Origin: JALONO01 sp038209965
Lineage (GTDB): Bacteria; Bacteroidota; Bacteroidia; Cytophagales; Thermoflexibacteraceae
DNA length: 26,897 nucleotides
Assembly: GCA_038209965.1 (NCBI GenBank)
Contig: JBBQXF010000068.1
Span: 1-26,897, forward strand
Reading direction: 5' to 3'
The notes below the pieces were generated by a model. That model ran no database searches. It was given only the letters and a program-made list of their open reading frames with translations, and was not told the origin of the DNA. Shown in pieces: positions 16,289-24,587 of this stretch. Numbering within the stretch: position 1 is the first letter of the stretch; each line of letters starts with the position of its first letter. Both the position numbers and the translations under genes were made by a program.

Positions 16289-17590
16289 ATGTCCAAAACG
16301 TTAAAATTTGAAACCCTCCAACTCCACGCGGGTCAAGAAGTGGATCCCACCACCCGTTCCCGGGCGGTGCCCATTTACCAAACCACTTCCTATGTGTTCA
16401 AGGATTCGGATCACGGGGCCAACCTGTTTGCCCTGCGGGAGTTTGGCAATATCTACACCCGGATCATGAACCCGACCACCGATGTGTTTGAAAAGCGGAT
16501 TGCGGCACTCGAGGGCGGCGTGGCAGCGTTGGCGGTTGGTTCGGGGCAAGCGGCCCAGTTCATCGCCCTCAACAACTTTTTGCAGGCCGGGGACAGCTTG
16601 GTGAGCAGCCCATTCCTCTACGGGGGGACTTACAACCAATTCAAAGTAGCCTTCAAACGGTTGGGGATCACCGTCAAATTTGCGGCCAGTGACCGGGCCG
16701 AGGACTTGGCCGCCCAAATCGACGAGCACACCAAGGCCATTTATGTCGAAACGATCGGCAACGGCGCATTTTCGGTGCCCAATTTTGCGGAAGTGTCGGC
16801 CTTGGCCAAAAAACATGACATCCCCTTGGTGGTGGACAATACCTTTGGCGCGGGAGGGTACCTGTTCCGCCCCATCGAGCACGGGGCCAACATAGTCGTG
16901 GAATCGGCCACCAAATGGATTGGGGGGCACGGCACCAGCATCGGCGGGGTCATTGTCGATGGCGGCAACTATAACTGGGGCAATGGCAAGTTTCCCCAAT
17001 TCTCCGAACCTTCGGAGGGCTATCATGGTCTTAATTTTTGGCAAGTATTTGGCACTCCGGGGCCATTTGGCAACATTGCCTTCATCATCCGGGCGCGGGT
17101 GGAGGGCCTCCGCGATTTTGGCCCGGCGCTGAGCCCATTCAATTCGTTCCTGCTCACCCAAGGCTTGGAAACCCTCTCGCTCCGGGTAGAGCGCACGGTG
17201 GAGAATGCCCTGCGCGTGGCCCGTTGGCTGGAAGCCCACCCAGCCGTGGAAAGTGTCAATTATCCTGGCTTGGAAAGCAGTGCGTACCACGCGCTGGCCA
17301 AGCAATACCTGACCAAAGGTTTTGGCGGAGTGCTGAGCTTCAACCTGAAAGGGGATCGGGAACTGGCCGCCAAGTTTGTCAACAGCTTGCAGTTGATCAG
17401 CCACTTGGCCAACGTGGGCGATGCCAAGACCCTCATTATCCACCCCGCTTCAACAACGCACCAACAAATGGGCGATGAAGAGCAGTTGGCGGCTGGCGTA
17501 ACCCCTACCCTACTCCGCTTGTCGGTTGGAATTGAGCACATTGACGATATTATTGATGATTTGGCCCATGGTTTTGCGACCATTGCCTAA
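16289..17590 (+). CDS. metY: O-acetylhomoserine sulfhydrylase (aminocarboxypropyltransferase)
   Basis: This 433-residue PLP enzyme of the Cys/Met-metabolism family joins O-acetylhomoserine and sulfide to homocysteine in the cytoplasm. It shows the Tyr-Arg substrate site (NIYTRIMNPT), the glycine-rich cofactor loop (AVGSGQAAQ), D183 (VVDNTFGAGG) that contacts the PLP ring nitrogen, and PLP lysine K209 (VESATKWIGGHG). The length of about 430 residues, longer than MetB/MetC, together with the insertion around residues 222-290, is typical of MetY. The start ATG follows an A-rich stretch rather than a Shine-Dalgarno. Upstream lie a SAM riboswitch and a Cys-codon ORF; downstream is a strong terminator, then metX. 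Confidence 0.95.
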   Translation: MSKTLKFETLQLHAGQEVDPTTRSRAVPIYQTTSYVFKDSDHGANLFALREFGNIYTRIMNPTTDVFEKRIAALEGGVAALAVGSGQAAQFIALNNFLQAGDSLVSSPFLYGGTYNQFKVAFKRLGITVKFAASDRAEDLAAQIDEHTKAIYVETIGNGAFSVPNFAEVSALAKKHDIPLVVDNTFGAGGYLFRPIEHGANIVVESATKWIGGHGTSIGGVIVDGGNYNWGNGKFPQFSEPSEGYHGLNFWQVFGTPGPFGNIAFIIRARVEGLRDFGPALSPFNSFLLTQGLETLSLRVERTVENALRVARWLEAHPAVESVNYPGLESSAYHALAKQYLTKGFGGVLSFNLKGDRELAAKFVNSLQLISHLANVGDAKTLIIHPASTTHQQMGDEEQLAAGVTPTLLRLSVGIEHIDDIIDDLAHGFATIA

Positions 17591-17599
17591 ACTGTGCCA

Positions 17600-17641
17600 A
17601 ACCGGGCGAAGAATGATCAGAAATGGTGTCTTCGCCCGGTT
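17600..17641 (+). terminator. intrinsic terminator after metY
   Basis: A perfect 13-bp stem (AACCGGGCGAAGA, 17600-17612, with 17629-17641) is followed by GTTTTC, 9 bases after the metY stop. It separates metY from metX transcriptionally. Confidence 0.85.
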
Positions 17642-17836
17642 GTTTTCACTGTATACGCAACATTATTTGGACTTTTACAGAACAGGGGGCAACCAATTGA
17701 AAATCAAGTTGCTAAATCTCTAAAATCATTTTTAGATTGGCCTAGATCAGCCTTTGCAATCTTGTTTTGCGGCCAACTTTACCACAGTTCCCAAATAATC
17801 AAGCCACGCAGCCACGAAAATTTCCAGAATTATTTT

Positions 17837-17844
17837 TAATTTTG
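17837..17844 (+). promoter_or_regulatory. candidate -7 box for metX
   Basis: TAATTTTG matches TAnnTTTG, 37 bases before the proposed metX start codon. No clear -33 TTG was found. The rest of the 240-bp gap after the terminator holds no gene that I can see. Confidence 0.35.
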
Positions 17845-17881
17845 GTCTATTTTATTTTCAACACCAATCCACTTCCCGCAG

Positions 17882-18904
17882 TTGAAACCTTCACTCACTC
17901 AAATTTATCATTATCACGATTATTTTTACCTTGAAAGCGGCGAAGATTTAGCCGGGCTCGAGATAGCATACACTACCCTGGGCCAGCTCAATGCCGACAA
18001 GAGCAATGTCGTATGGATCTGCCACGCGCTGACTGCCAACGCCGATGCCGGCGACTGGTGGAAAGGGCTGGTCGGCCCGGGCTATTTGTTTGATCCTGAC
18101 AAATACTTTGTCGTGTGCGCCAACATCCTCGGCTCGTGCTATGGCACCAGCGGCCCGCTCACCATCAATCCCCGCACGGCCAAGCCCTATTTCAACGAGT
18201 TTCCCCAAATGACCATCCGCGATATGGTGGCCGCGCACGACTTGCTGAGGGTACATTTGGGCATTGAACGCATCTATTTGGGCATTGGCGGCTCGCTCGG
18301 GGGCCAGCAAACGATGGAATGGGCCATCCAAAAGCCTGATCTATTTGTTAATCTGGTCTTGATCGCGACCAACGCCCGCCACTCCGCTTGGGGCATTGCC
18401 TTCAATGAATCGCAGCGGCTGGCCATCATGGCCGATCCGACTTGGGCCAAGCCCAGCGCCAGTGCGGGAAAAGCCGGCCTGAAAGCTGCCCGTTCCATTG
18501 CCCTGCTGTCCTACCGCAACTATGAAACGTACGTGGATCGGCAGTCAGAGACCAGTGAAGAAAAAATGGATGATTTCCGGGCGGCCAGCTATCAACGCTA
18601 CCAAGGCGAAAAACTGGTGCGGCGGTTCAATGTCATTTCTTACCTGCGGATCTCCAAGGCTTTCGATGCGCACAACATAGGCCGGGGCCGAGGGGGGGCA
18701 GCGGCGGCCCTGGCCCGTATCCGTGCCCGCACGCTCGTGGTCGGGATCACTACCGACCAACTGTTTCCACCCAGTGAACAACACTTTTTGGCCCGCCACA
18801 TTGCCGGAGCAGGGTATGCTGAGATCAATTCGTCCTATGGCCATGATGGGTTCTTGGTCGAACACCAAAAACTGACCGAAATACTGGTTGATTTTTTGAA
18901 ATAA
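17882..18904 (+). CDS. metX: homoserine O-acetyltransferase
   Basis: This 340-residue alpha/beta-hydrolase-fold enzyme transfers acetyl from acetyl-CoA to homoserine, giving the substrate of the neighbouring MetY. The nucleophile elbow GGSLGG contains Ser138. Asp292 (VVGITTDQLFPP) and His321 (SYGHDGFLVE) complete the triad. The HALTANADAGDWW and GSCYGTSGP segments are family hallmarks. There is no in-frame ATG near the expected start. The first usable codon is TTG at 17882 (TTG AAA CCT), and the frame is closed by TAA only 45 bases upstream, so a TTG start is likely. The protein is slightly shorter than many MetX proteins but complete in its core. Co-regulation with metY would be through separate signals because a terminator intervenes. 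Confidence 0.93.
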   Translation: MKPSLTQIYHYHDYFYLESGEDLAGLEIAYTTLGQLNADKSNVVWICHALTANADAGDWWKGLVGPGYLFDPDKYFVVCANILGSCYGTSGPLTINPRTAKPYFNEFPQMTIRDMVAAHDLLRVHLGIERIYLGIGGSLGGQQTMEWAIQKPDLFVNLVLIATNARHSAWGIAFNESQRLAIMADPTWAKPSASAGKAGLKAARSIALLSYRNYETYVDRQSETSEEKMDDFRAASYQRYQGEKLVRRFNVISYLRISKAFDAHNIGRGRGGAAAALARIRARTLVVGITTDQLFPPSEQHFLARHIAGAGYAEINSSYGHDGFLVEHQKLTEILVDFLK

Positions 18905-18926
18905 ACCAGTTCAATATATATCTTTG
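18896..18926 (+). promoter_or_regulatory. Bacteroidota-type promoter for the receiver gene
   Basis: TTG (18896-18898) and TATCTTTG (18919-18926) are spaced 20 bases apart, matching the -33 TTG / -7 TAnnTTTG pattern. It overlaps the end of metX. Transcription would begin near 18933, upstream of both candidate start codons. Confidence 0.5.
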
Positions 18927-19021
18927 AGCCGTTGGCAGTTTGTTATCTTTTTGTGATGCAATTCAAACTGGCTGAACCAATGTTATTTTTATCTGACGGC
19001 TCTAAATTTTTGTCTCACCAA

Positions 19022-19429
19022 ATGAAAAATATCGAACTGGTTTATATCATTGAAGACGATCCCATTTCGGTGATTTTGGCGAAAAAGCGGGTTGAGCTAC
19101 ATCCGGCATTTGGCACTAGCCTGACTTTTGCCAATGGACAGGAAGCCCTGAACCATTTGCAATCGGTGATCCAAGACCACGGAAAATTGCCCAACCTCAT
19201 CTTGCTGGATCTCAACATGCCCGTTATGGATGGTTGGCGGTTCTTGGACAGTGTCACCGCGATACCACTTTCGGCCCACATTCCCACTTTTATCCTGTCC
19301 TCTTCTATCCACCCAAACGATATTGATCGATCCAAATCGTTTGAAATGGTCAAGGGCTTCATCTCCAAGCCATTGACCCAAGTGGTCATGGATGATATTG
19401 TCAATCAGTTAAACAAATCTGAAAACTGA
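19022..19429 (+). CDS. stand-alone response regulator receiver protein
   Basis: This is a 135-residue single CheY-like domain with no output domain. It has acidic pocket E11/D12/D13 (IIEDDPI), phospho-acceptor D63 (ILLDLNMPVMDGW), Ser at the Thr/Ser switch position (ILSSS, 93-95) and K116 (GFISKPL). I chose ATG 19022 because the fold begins at once (KNIELVYIIEDD). An ATG at 18956 would add 22 residues of unknown value. This small REC family is common in Bacteroidota, often near or far from hybrid kinases. No kinase is encoded here, so its partner is unknown. It probably works by protein-protein contact in a phosphorelay. Confidence 0.9.
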   Translation: MKNIELVYIIEDDPISVILAKKRVELHPAFGTSLTFANGQEALNHLQSVIQDHGKLPNLILLDLNMPVMDGWRFLDSVTAIPLSAHIPTFILSSSIHPNDIDRSKSFEMVKGFISKPLTQVVMDDIVNQLNKSEN

Positions 19430-19470
19430 AGCTTGGGAACGTGCACAAGGACTTGCCTGAAATAATAACA

Positions 19471-21975
19471 TCAGGCGGTAAAAAAAATTCGCTTTACTCT
19501 TTCGCCTATTCCCGTCATGATCTCATAGGGAATGGTGCCAAGGGTGGCGGATAGTTCTAGCAGGCTTGGTTTGGTTCCAAACACAATCACCTCGTCCCCT
19601 TCCCGAGCGGAGATGCCCGTAAGGTCGATCATGGTCATGTCCATGCACACATTGCCCACGGTAGGGGCCAGTTGCCCATTGACCAAGACACCGCCGCGAC
19701 CTTGGCCCAGCCTACGGTCGTAACCGTCGGCATAGCCAATTGCAATGGTCCCGATCTGGCTCTCGCGCTGGAGCTTGCCGTGGCGGCCGTAGCCGATGGT
19801 CTGATCGGCTGACAAATTTTTGATCTGCGAAATGGTCGTTTTCAACGTGCCCACCGTTTGGAGCTTTTCTTGGTGCGCACCGTTGGCTTCCACCCCATAC
19901 AGCCCGATCCCTAGGCGAACCATGTCAAATTGCGCATCGGGAAAGCGGACAATCCCGGCTGAATTAAGGGCGTGTTTGAGCGTAAAGTAGTCTAGGCCAG
20001 TTTCCAACTGGGCGGCCATGACCCGAAAAGCGGCCAGTTGCTGGCGCGAAAACTCTGTCAACCGATCTTCGTCGGCCCCGGCCAAATGGGTAAAAATCGC
20101 CGCCACTGGCAAGAATTGGCGGTTTTTTTCCAAAATATCCCGCAACTCGGAGATCTCACCGGGCAAAAAGCCGAGCCGGTGCATCCCGGTATCCAGCTTG
20201 AGGTGGATCGGCAGCACGGCCGACGGCGGCAAATGCATCGGCTGGTGGCCCAAAAAATCCAACCACTGGGCCAACAATCGAAAGCTGTATATCTCCGGCT
20301 CCAGTTGGTAGCGCAACAACGTGCCGAAGGTAGCCTCGGCTGGGTTCATCACCATGATGGGGAGGGTCAGCCCGGACTGGCGCAGTTGTACCCCCTCGTC
20401 GGCATAGGCAACGGCCAGATAATCAACGCCTTTGCGCTGCAACAGCCCAGCCACTTCGGGGCTGCCACTGCCGTAGGCAAATGCCTTGACCATGACCATT
20501 ATCTTGACGTTGGGGCGCAGCAGGCTGCGATAATAGCCCAAGTTCCAAGCCAGGGCATCCAAGTTGATTTCCAACACGGTGCCGTGGATCTTTTCTTGCA
20601 AAAAAGCCGTGATCCGCTCGAACCCAAAAGTGCGCGCTCCTTTCACCAAAATAATTTCTTCCCGAAACTTGAAGGTATTTTGGTGGAGTTTTACCAAAAA
20701 ATCGTCAGTATTAGCACAAAAATATTTTTCTGGCGTGGAAAAAAGCGATTGGTTTTGGGCTATTCCCGCGCCGATCCCGATCAGCTTGGTCACTTGGCGG
20801 GCCGCCAGTAACTCCGCAATCTTCTGGTAAAGCAACTCCGCCGGCAACCCGGTTTCCAGCATATCGGAAACGATGACAGTGCGGGCTGGATAAGCGGGCC
20901 GGGCTGGTTGATCATGCTGGACCAAGAAATCAAGTGCTACGGCCAAGCCCGCCAGATCGTTGTTGTAGGTATCGTCGATGATGGTGTTGCCATGCTGGCC
21001 CCGCTTCAGTTCAAGCCGCATGGGTACGGCCCGGTTGCGCGCGGTGCCAAATATGAGATCGATCAGGGTTTGGATCCGGGCCATGGAGTAGCCTAGGCAG
21101 TAAATTGCGGCTACGCAGTGCAAGCAATTTTCGAGCGAGGAGGCATCGGTAAATGGCAAGCGGAGTTCGGCTTCTTCGCCCGCGATGGCACATTGGAAAA
21201 CGGTCTGATCCACGGTGCGGGTCTCGCTCAGCAAATGCAAGTCGGCCCCGGGCCCAGTTCCCCAGGCAAACAGCTTGGTGGAGTGCTCCTTGGCCCACTC
21301 GCCGATGGCTTCCCGTACTTGCGCGTGCGACTGGCAATAAATCAAGGTTTGGCAATTGGCAAACAACTGAAGCTTTTCCCTGATTTTTTCGTGCCGACTG
21401 GCAAACCCTTCGTCATGGGCACTGCCAATATTGGTAAAAATGCCGATGGTGGGCTGGATCAGGGCGGCCAGTTGGGCCATTTCCCCCACCCGCGACACTC
21501 CCGCCTCAAAGACCCCGACTTGGTGCGCGGGGTCGAGTTGCCAAACCGAAAGCGGTACGCCCAATTGGGAGTTGTAGCTTTTGGGGCTTTTGACCACCTG
21601 CTGGTCACAAGCCAACAAACGGCCCAACCATTCCTTGACAATCGTTTTGCCATTGCTGCCGGTAATGGCCACCACGGGTAGGGTAAAAAATTGCCGGTGA
21701 TGGGCCACCAAGCTTTGTAAAGCCGCCACGGTGTGATCGGCCAAATACACCTGCGCAGCTCCGGCCAAGGCTGCCGCTTTAACGGGATCGTCCACCACAA
21801 AATGCCGGACTCCCTGGGCATAGAGATCGGCCAAGAAATCGTGCCCATCATAATGCTTGCCCCGCAACGCAAAGAACACTGTGCGGGCGGGCAATTGCAC
21901 TTGGCGGCTGTCGATCACCAGATCCAAGGGCCGCAAGCGGGAATAATGAACTGCTGGTTGAAAATCTTGCTGCAT
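19471..21975 (-). CDS. murF-alr: fused MurF ligase / alanine racemase
   Basis: This 834-residue two-enzyme fusion is typical of Bacteroidota. Residues 1 to about 455 are a MurF-type ligase, which adds D-Ala-D-Ala to UDP-MurNAc-tripeptide. It has P-loop ITGSNGKT (104-111), the FTNIGSAHDE metal/ATP region and DDTYNND (334-340). Residues from about 465 to the end are a PLP alanine racemase. K497 (MVKAFAYGSG) is the PLP lysine, Y729 (GYGRHGK) the second catalytic base, and HLKLDTGMHRLGF (591-603) and GNVCMDM are further signatures. The two parts make and use D-Ala for peptidoglycan. The gene follows carA by 37 bp on the same strand, so the two probably share a transcript. Confidence 0.95.
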   Translation of the reverse strand: MQQDFQPAVHYSRLRPLDLVIDSRQVQLPARTVFFALRGKHYDGHDFLADLYAQGVRHFVVDDPVKAAALAGAAQVYLADHTVAALQSLVAHHRQFFTLPVVAITGSNGKTIVKEWLGRLLACDQQVVKSPKSYNSQLGVPLSVWQLDPAHQVGVFEAGVSRVGEMAQLAALIQPTIGIFTNIGSAHDEGFASRHEKIREKLQLFANCQTLIYCQSHAQVREAIGEWAKEHSTKLFAWGTGPGADLHLLSETRTVDQTVFQCAIAGEEAELRLPFTDASSLENCLHCVAAIYCLGYSMARIQTLIDLIFGTARNRAVPMRLELKRGQHGNTIIDDTYNNDLAGLAVALDFLVQHDQPARPAYPARTVIVSDMLETGLPAELLYQKIAELLAARQVTKLIGIGAGIAQNQSLFSTPEKYFCANTDDFLVKLHQNTFKFREEIILVKGARTFGFERITAFLQEKIHGTVLEINLDALAWNLGYYRSLLRPNVKIMVMVKAFAYGSGSPEVAGLLQRKGVDYLAVAYADEGVQLRQSGLTLPIMVMNPAEATFGTLLRYQLEPEIYSFRLLAQWLDFLGHQPMHLPPSAVLPIHLKLDTGMHRLGFLPGEISELRDILEKNRQFLPVAAIFTHLAGADEDRLTEFSRQQLAAFRVMAAQLETGLDYFTLKHALNSAGIVRFPDAQFDMVRLGIGLYGVEANGAHQEKLQTVGTLKTTISQIKNLSADQTIGYGRHGKLQRESQIGTIAIGYADGYDRRLGQGRGGVLVNGQLAPTVGNVCMDMTMIDLTGISAREGDEVIVFGTKPSLLELSATLGTIPYEIMTGIGERVKRIFFTA

Positions 21976-22012
21976 TTACTGGGCAAATAAATGGCGAAAC
22001 TGATGGCGGAGC

Positions 22013-23122
22013 TTAGTTTTTCATCATTTCCACAAAATCATCGAAGAGATAGCGCGAGTCGTGCGGGCCGGGCGAAGACTCGGGGTGGTACTGCACCGAG
22101 AAAGCTTTTTTGTGGCGCAACCGGATACCCTCCACCGTGTGGTCATTGAGGTTGATGTGGGTCAAGATCAGATCTGGGTGATTGACCACATCTTCCATCA
22201 CCACACTGAAACCGTGGTTTTGGGAGGTGATTTCGCTCAGGCCCGTGATCAAGTTCTTGACCGGGTGGTTCAAGCCCCGGTGGCCGTGGTGCATCTTGAA
22301 GGTGCGCGCCCCGGCTGCCAGTCCGAGCAACTGGTTGCCCAGACAGATCCCAAACAAGGGCCGGTCGGCCGCCAAGATCTGCTGCACAGTGTCAATGGCG
22401 TAGCCCATTGCGGCCGGATCGCCGGGACCATTGGAAATAAAGTAGCCATTGGGGGCCCATTGCTCCATTTCAGCAAAAGTGGTTTTGGCCGGAAACACCT
22501 TGCAAAAACAGCCCCGGGCCGCCAAATTGGTCAAAATACTGGTTTTGATGCCAAAATCCAGCACCGCCACTTTGAAGGGGGCAGTGCTCTGGCCCGCAAA
22601 ATAGGCGGTGGAGGTGCTTACCTCACTGGAAAGTTCCAGCCCAGCCATGTCGGGCACTTGGGCCAGTTCTTGGCGCAGTTCGTTCTCTTGGGTCAGCGCC
22701 GAGGAGATGATGGCGTTCATCGCACCCTTGCTGCGCAGGTGGCGCACCAAGGCCCGGGTATCGATATCGCTGATGCCCACTACTTGGTTTTTTTCCAGAT
22801 AGGCTTGCAGGCTTTCATCGGCCGTGTTGCGGGAATAAATATCGGCAAATGTTTTGACCACCAATCCCTTGATCTTGATGCTGGCCGATTCCACCTCCTC
22901 GTTTTTTGCCCCGTAATTGCCAATGTGGGCGTTGGTGTTGATCACAATCTGGCCAAAATAGGAAGGATCGGTATAAATTTCCTGATAGCCGGTCATCCCA
23001 GTATTGAAACAGATTTCGCCACCAGCAGTGCCGTGGTGGCCAATGGCATTGCCGCGAAATACGGTCCCGTCGGCTAACATTAGCACTGCGGGCTTGCGGG
23101 AGGTAAATTTGGAAACGGTCAT
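22013..23122 (-). CDS. carA: carbamoyl-phosphate synthase small subunit
   Basis: This 369-residue subunit hydrolyses glutamine and passes ammonia to CarB for carbamoyl phosphate, the entry to arginine and pyrimidines. The N-terminal CarA domain is clear (GEICFNTGMTGYQEIYTDPS). The class I amidotransferase domain has the nucleophile Cys260 (FGICLGNQLLG) with His346 and Glu348 (QYHPESSPGPHDS). The length is normal and no key residue is missing. CarB is not in the window. The gene lies upstream of murF-alr and is divergent from the transferase-like gene. Confidence 0.96.
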   Translation of the reverse strand: MTVSKFTSRKPAVLMLADGTVFRGNAIGHHGTAGGEICFNTGMTGYQEIYTDPSYFGQIVINTNAHIGNYGAKNEEVESASIKIKGLVVKTFADIYSRNTADESLQAYLEKNQVVGISDIDTRALVRHLRSKGAMNAIISSALTQENELRQELAQVPDMAGLELSSEVSTSTAYFAGQSTAPFKVAVLDFGIKTSILTNLAARGCFCKVFPAKTTFAEMEQWAPNGYFISNGPGDPAAMGYAIDTVQQILAADRPLFGICLGNQLLGLAAGARTFKMHHGHRGLNHPVKNLITGLSEITSQNHGFSVVMEDVVNHPDLILTHINLNDHTVEGIRLRHKKAFSVQYHPESSPGPHDSRYLFDDFVEMMKN

Positions 23123-23157
23123 GGCAATGGGTAATGGTAGATGTTCAAAAGTCGGGG

Positions 23158-23165
23158 CAAAATTA
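23158..23165 (-). promoter_or_regulatory. candidate -7 box for carA
   Basis: On the minus strand this reads TAATTTTG, matching TAnnTTTG, 35 bases before the carA start. A TTG-like -33 lies at 15-base spacing, shorter than ideal. Confidence 0.35.
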
Positions 23166-23267
23166 TAACTTTATTAGTGCCAACTTGCATATCAATACCA
23201 TTGATCTGCTTGATTTGTGCGCCGGCCCACTTGGCCCTCCCCAGTTGCTATTTTACCCGATCCGCCC

Positions 23268-23936
23268 ATGCTACAAGACAATGTGAGGTTTATCAACGAA
23301 GCCTTCACCCTTCCGCTGGTCACTCCGGGCGAGCTGGACGAACTGCTGGCCGAGGGCTGGCGACATTTTGGCACTTATTTTTTTCGTTACAACTTGGCCG
23401 TTCATGCCCACCAATTGACCAAGGTGGTGCCACTCCGGGTAAATCTTGGCCAATTCCTGCCCAGCCCGAGCCAACAAAAAGTCCTGCGCAAAAATGCGGA
23501 TCTGCAAACCATCATCCGGCCAGCGGTGATCGATGCCGCCAAATTGACGCTGTTCGACCAGCACAAGGAACGATTTGAGACCAATGTGCCCGACAGCATC
23601 TACACGTTCCTGTCAATGCAGCCCGATCGCATCCCTTGCCAAGCCGTTGCGGTGGAAATATATAACGGGGATGCGCTGCTGGCTTGCAGCTTTTTGGATC
23701 TGGGCCACGCGACCGTATCGAGCGTTTATGCCATGTTTGACCCCGATCACGGGAAACGCAGTTTGGGAATTTATACCATGTTATTGGAAATCAATTGGGC
23801 CATTGCCCAGGGCAAAACCTATTATTACCAAGGCTATTGCTACGACATGCCCTCCCATTACGATTACAAAAAGAAATTTGGGGGACTGGAAATGTTTGAC
23901 TTCACAAACGAAACTTGGCAAGCGGTGTCGGGTTAA
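23268..23936 (+). CDS. arginyl-tRNA-protein transferase-like protein (GNAT fold)
   Basis: This 222-residue protein follows the pattern of Ate1/Bpt aminoacyl-tRNA-protein transferases. It has a GWRHFGTYFFR opening, PLRVNLGQFLPSPSQQKVLRKNADL and a C-terminal acyltransferase half. That half shows SVYAMFDPDHGKRSLGIYTMLLEI and KTYYYQGYCYDMPSHYDYK. Such enzymes move Arg or Leu from tRNA to protein N-termini, marking them for degradation. The Cys motif usually located between the two N-terminal blocks is absent: the matching segment reads NLAVHAHQLTKV. Activity on tRNA is therefore uncertain. ATG 23268 is chosen; a GTG at 23217 adds only proline-rich residues. It is divergent from carA. Confidence 0.75.
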   Translation: MLQDNVRFINEAFTLPLVTPGELDELLAEGWRHFGTYFFRYNLAVHAHQLTKVVPLRVNLGQFLPSPSQQKVLRKNADLQTIIRPAVIDAAKLTLFDQHKERFETNVPDSIYTFLSMQPDRIPCQAVAVEIYNGDALLACSFLDLGHATVSSVYAMFDPDHGKRSLGIYTMLLEINWAIAQGKTYYYQGYCYDMPSHYDYKKKFGGLEMFDFTNETWQAVSG

Positions 23937-24028
23937 CCCGCAAACTGTGCGTTTTAAAAGCGGAAAGTCGCTAGGAACAGCAAGTCCCCCGCTGTGCAGG
24001 GTCGGTGACTTGGCCCAACGGCGAAAAA

Positions 24029-24093
24029 GTACCATCGCCTTCAGGCGATAGCAGGTAAGCGAAAAACTAAAATTCGCCCGGAGGCAAATGTAC
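24029..24093. repeat. double-hairpin unit 1
   Basis: This 65-bp unit is bounded by GTAC at both ends. Hairpin A is ATCGCC-TTCA-GGCGAT (24034-24049). Hairpin B, 24073-24088, is TTCGCC-CGGA-GGCAAA. The linker is AGCAGGTAAGCG plus an A-rich stretch. It belongs to the 140-bp module repeated at 24523. Confidence 0.9.
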
Positions 24094-24168
24094 TTGTGCC
24101 GCTGTCCGAGTCCACTCGGGCGACCCGCGCCACACCATACACAATGTCGTTTGTGGCACACCAACAAC
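24094..24168. repeat. 75-bp module flank, copy 1
   Basis: This stretch is nearly identical to 24588-24662, with four differences seen by eye. It contains the small dyad CCGAGT-CC-ACTCGG and ends CACCAACAAC. Together with unit 1 it forms a 140-bp direct repeat. Confidence 0.85.
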
Positions 24169-24181
24169 GGCAAAAATAAAA

Positions 24182-24246
24182 GTACCATCGCCTTCAGGCG
24201 ATAACAGGTAAGCGAAAAACTAAAATTCGCCCGGAGGCTAACGTAC
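24182..24246. repeat. double-hairpin unit 2
   Basis: The layout matches unit 1 and the unit is GTAC-bounded. Hairpin A is intact. Hairpin B has GGCTAA as its right arm, weakening the stem. Confidence 0.9.
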
Positions 24247-24298
24247 CCCCGTGGTCCCCCGTTGTGCAGGGTCGGTGACTTTGCCCGACAGCGAAAAA

Positions 24299-24363
24299 GT
24301 ACCATCGCCTCCAGGCGATAGCAGGTAAGCGAAAAACTAAAATTCGCCCGGAGGCGAACGTAC
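24299..24363. repeat. double-hairpin unit 3
   Basis: The unit is GTAC-bounded. Hairpin A has loop TCCA instead of TTCA with an intact stem. Hairpin B is the perfect TTCGCC-CGGA-GGCGAA. Confidence 0.9.
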
Positions 24364-24405
24364 CCCCGTTGTGCAGGGTCCGTGACTTTGCCCAACAGCG
24401 AAAAA

Positions 24406-24470
24406 GTACCATCGCCTTCAGGCGGTGGTAGGTAAGCGAAAAACCAAAATTCGCCCGGAGGCGAACGTTC
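24406..24470. repeat. double-hairpin unit 4
   Basis: The right boundary is GTTC instead of GTAC. Hairpin A is extended: ACCATCGCC can pair with GGCGGTGGT (9 bp with one G-U). Hairpin B is perfect. Confidence 0.9.
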
Positions 24471-24522
24471 CCCCGTGGTCCCCCGTTGTGCAGGGTCGGT
24501 GACTTGGCCCAACGACGAAAAA

Positions 24523-24587
24523 GTACCATCGCCTTCAGGCGATAGCAGGTAAGCGAAAAACTAAAATTCGCCTGAAGGCAAATGTAC
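24523..24587. repeat. double-hairpin unit 5
   Basis: The unit is GTAC-bounded. Hairpin A is intact. Hairpin B has loop TGAA instead of CGGA and a GGCAAA right arm, as in unit 1. It starts the second copy of the 140-bp module. Confidence 0.9.

Noticed and set aside
19455..19476. Hairpin GCCTGA/TCAGGC between the receiver gene and murF-alr as a terminator
   Set aside because: The stem is only 6 bp with a 10-base loop and it overlaps the murF-alr stop; the evidence is too weak to call it.
24029..24587. CRISPR array
   Set aside because: Repeats are 65 bp with internal hairpins, spacers are related to each other rather than unique, and there are no cas genes.
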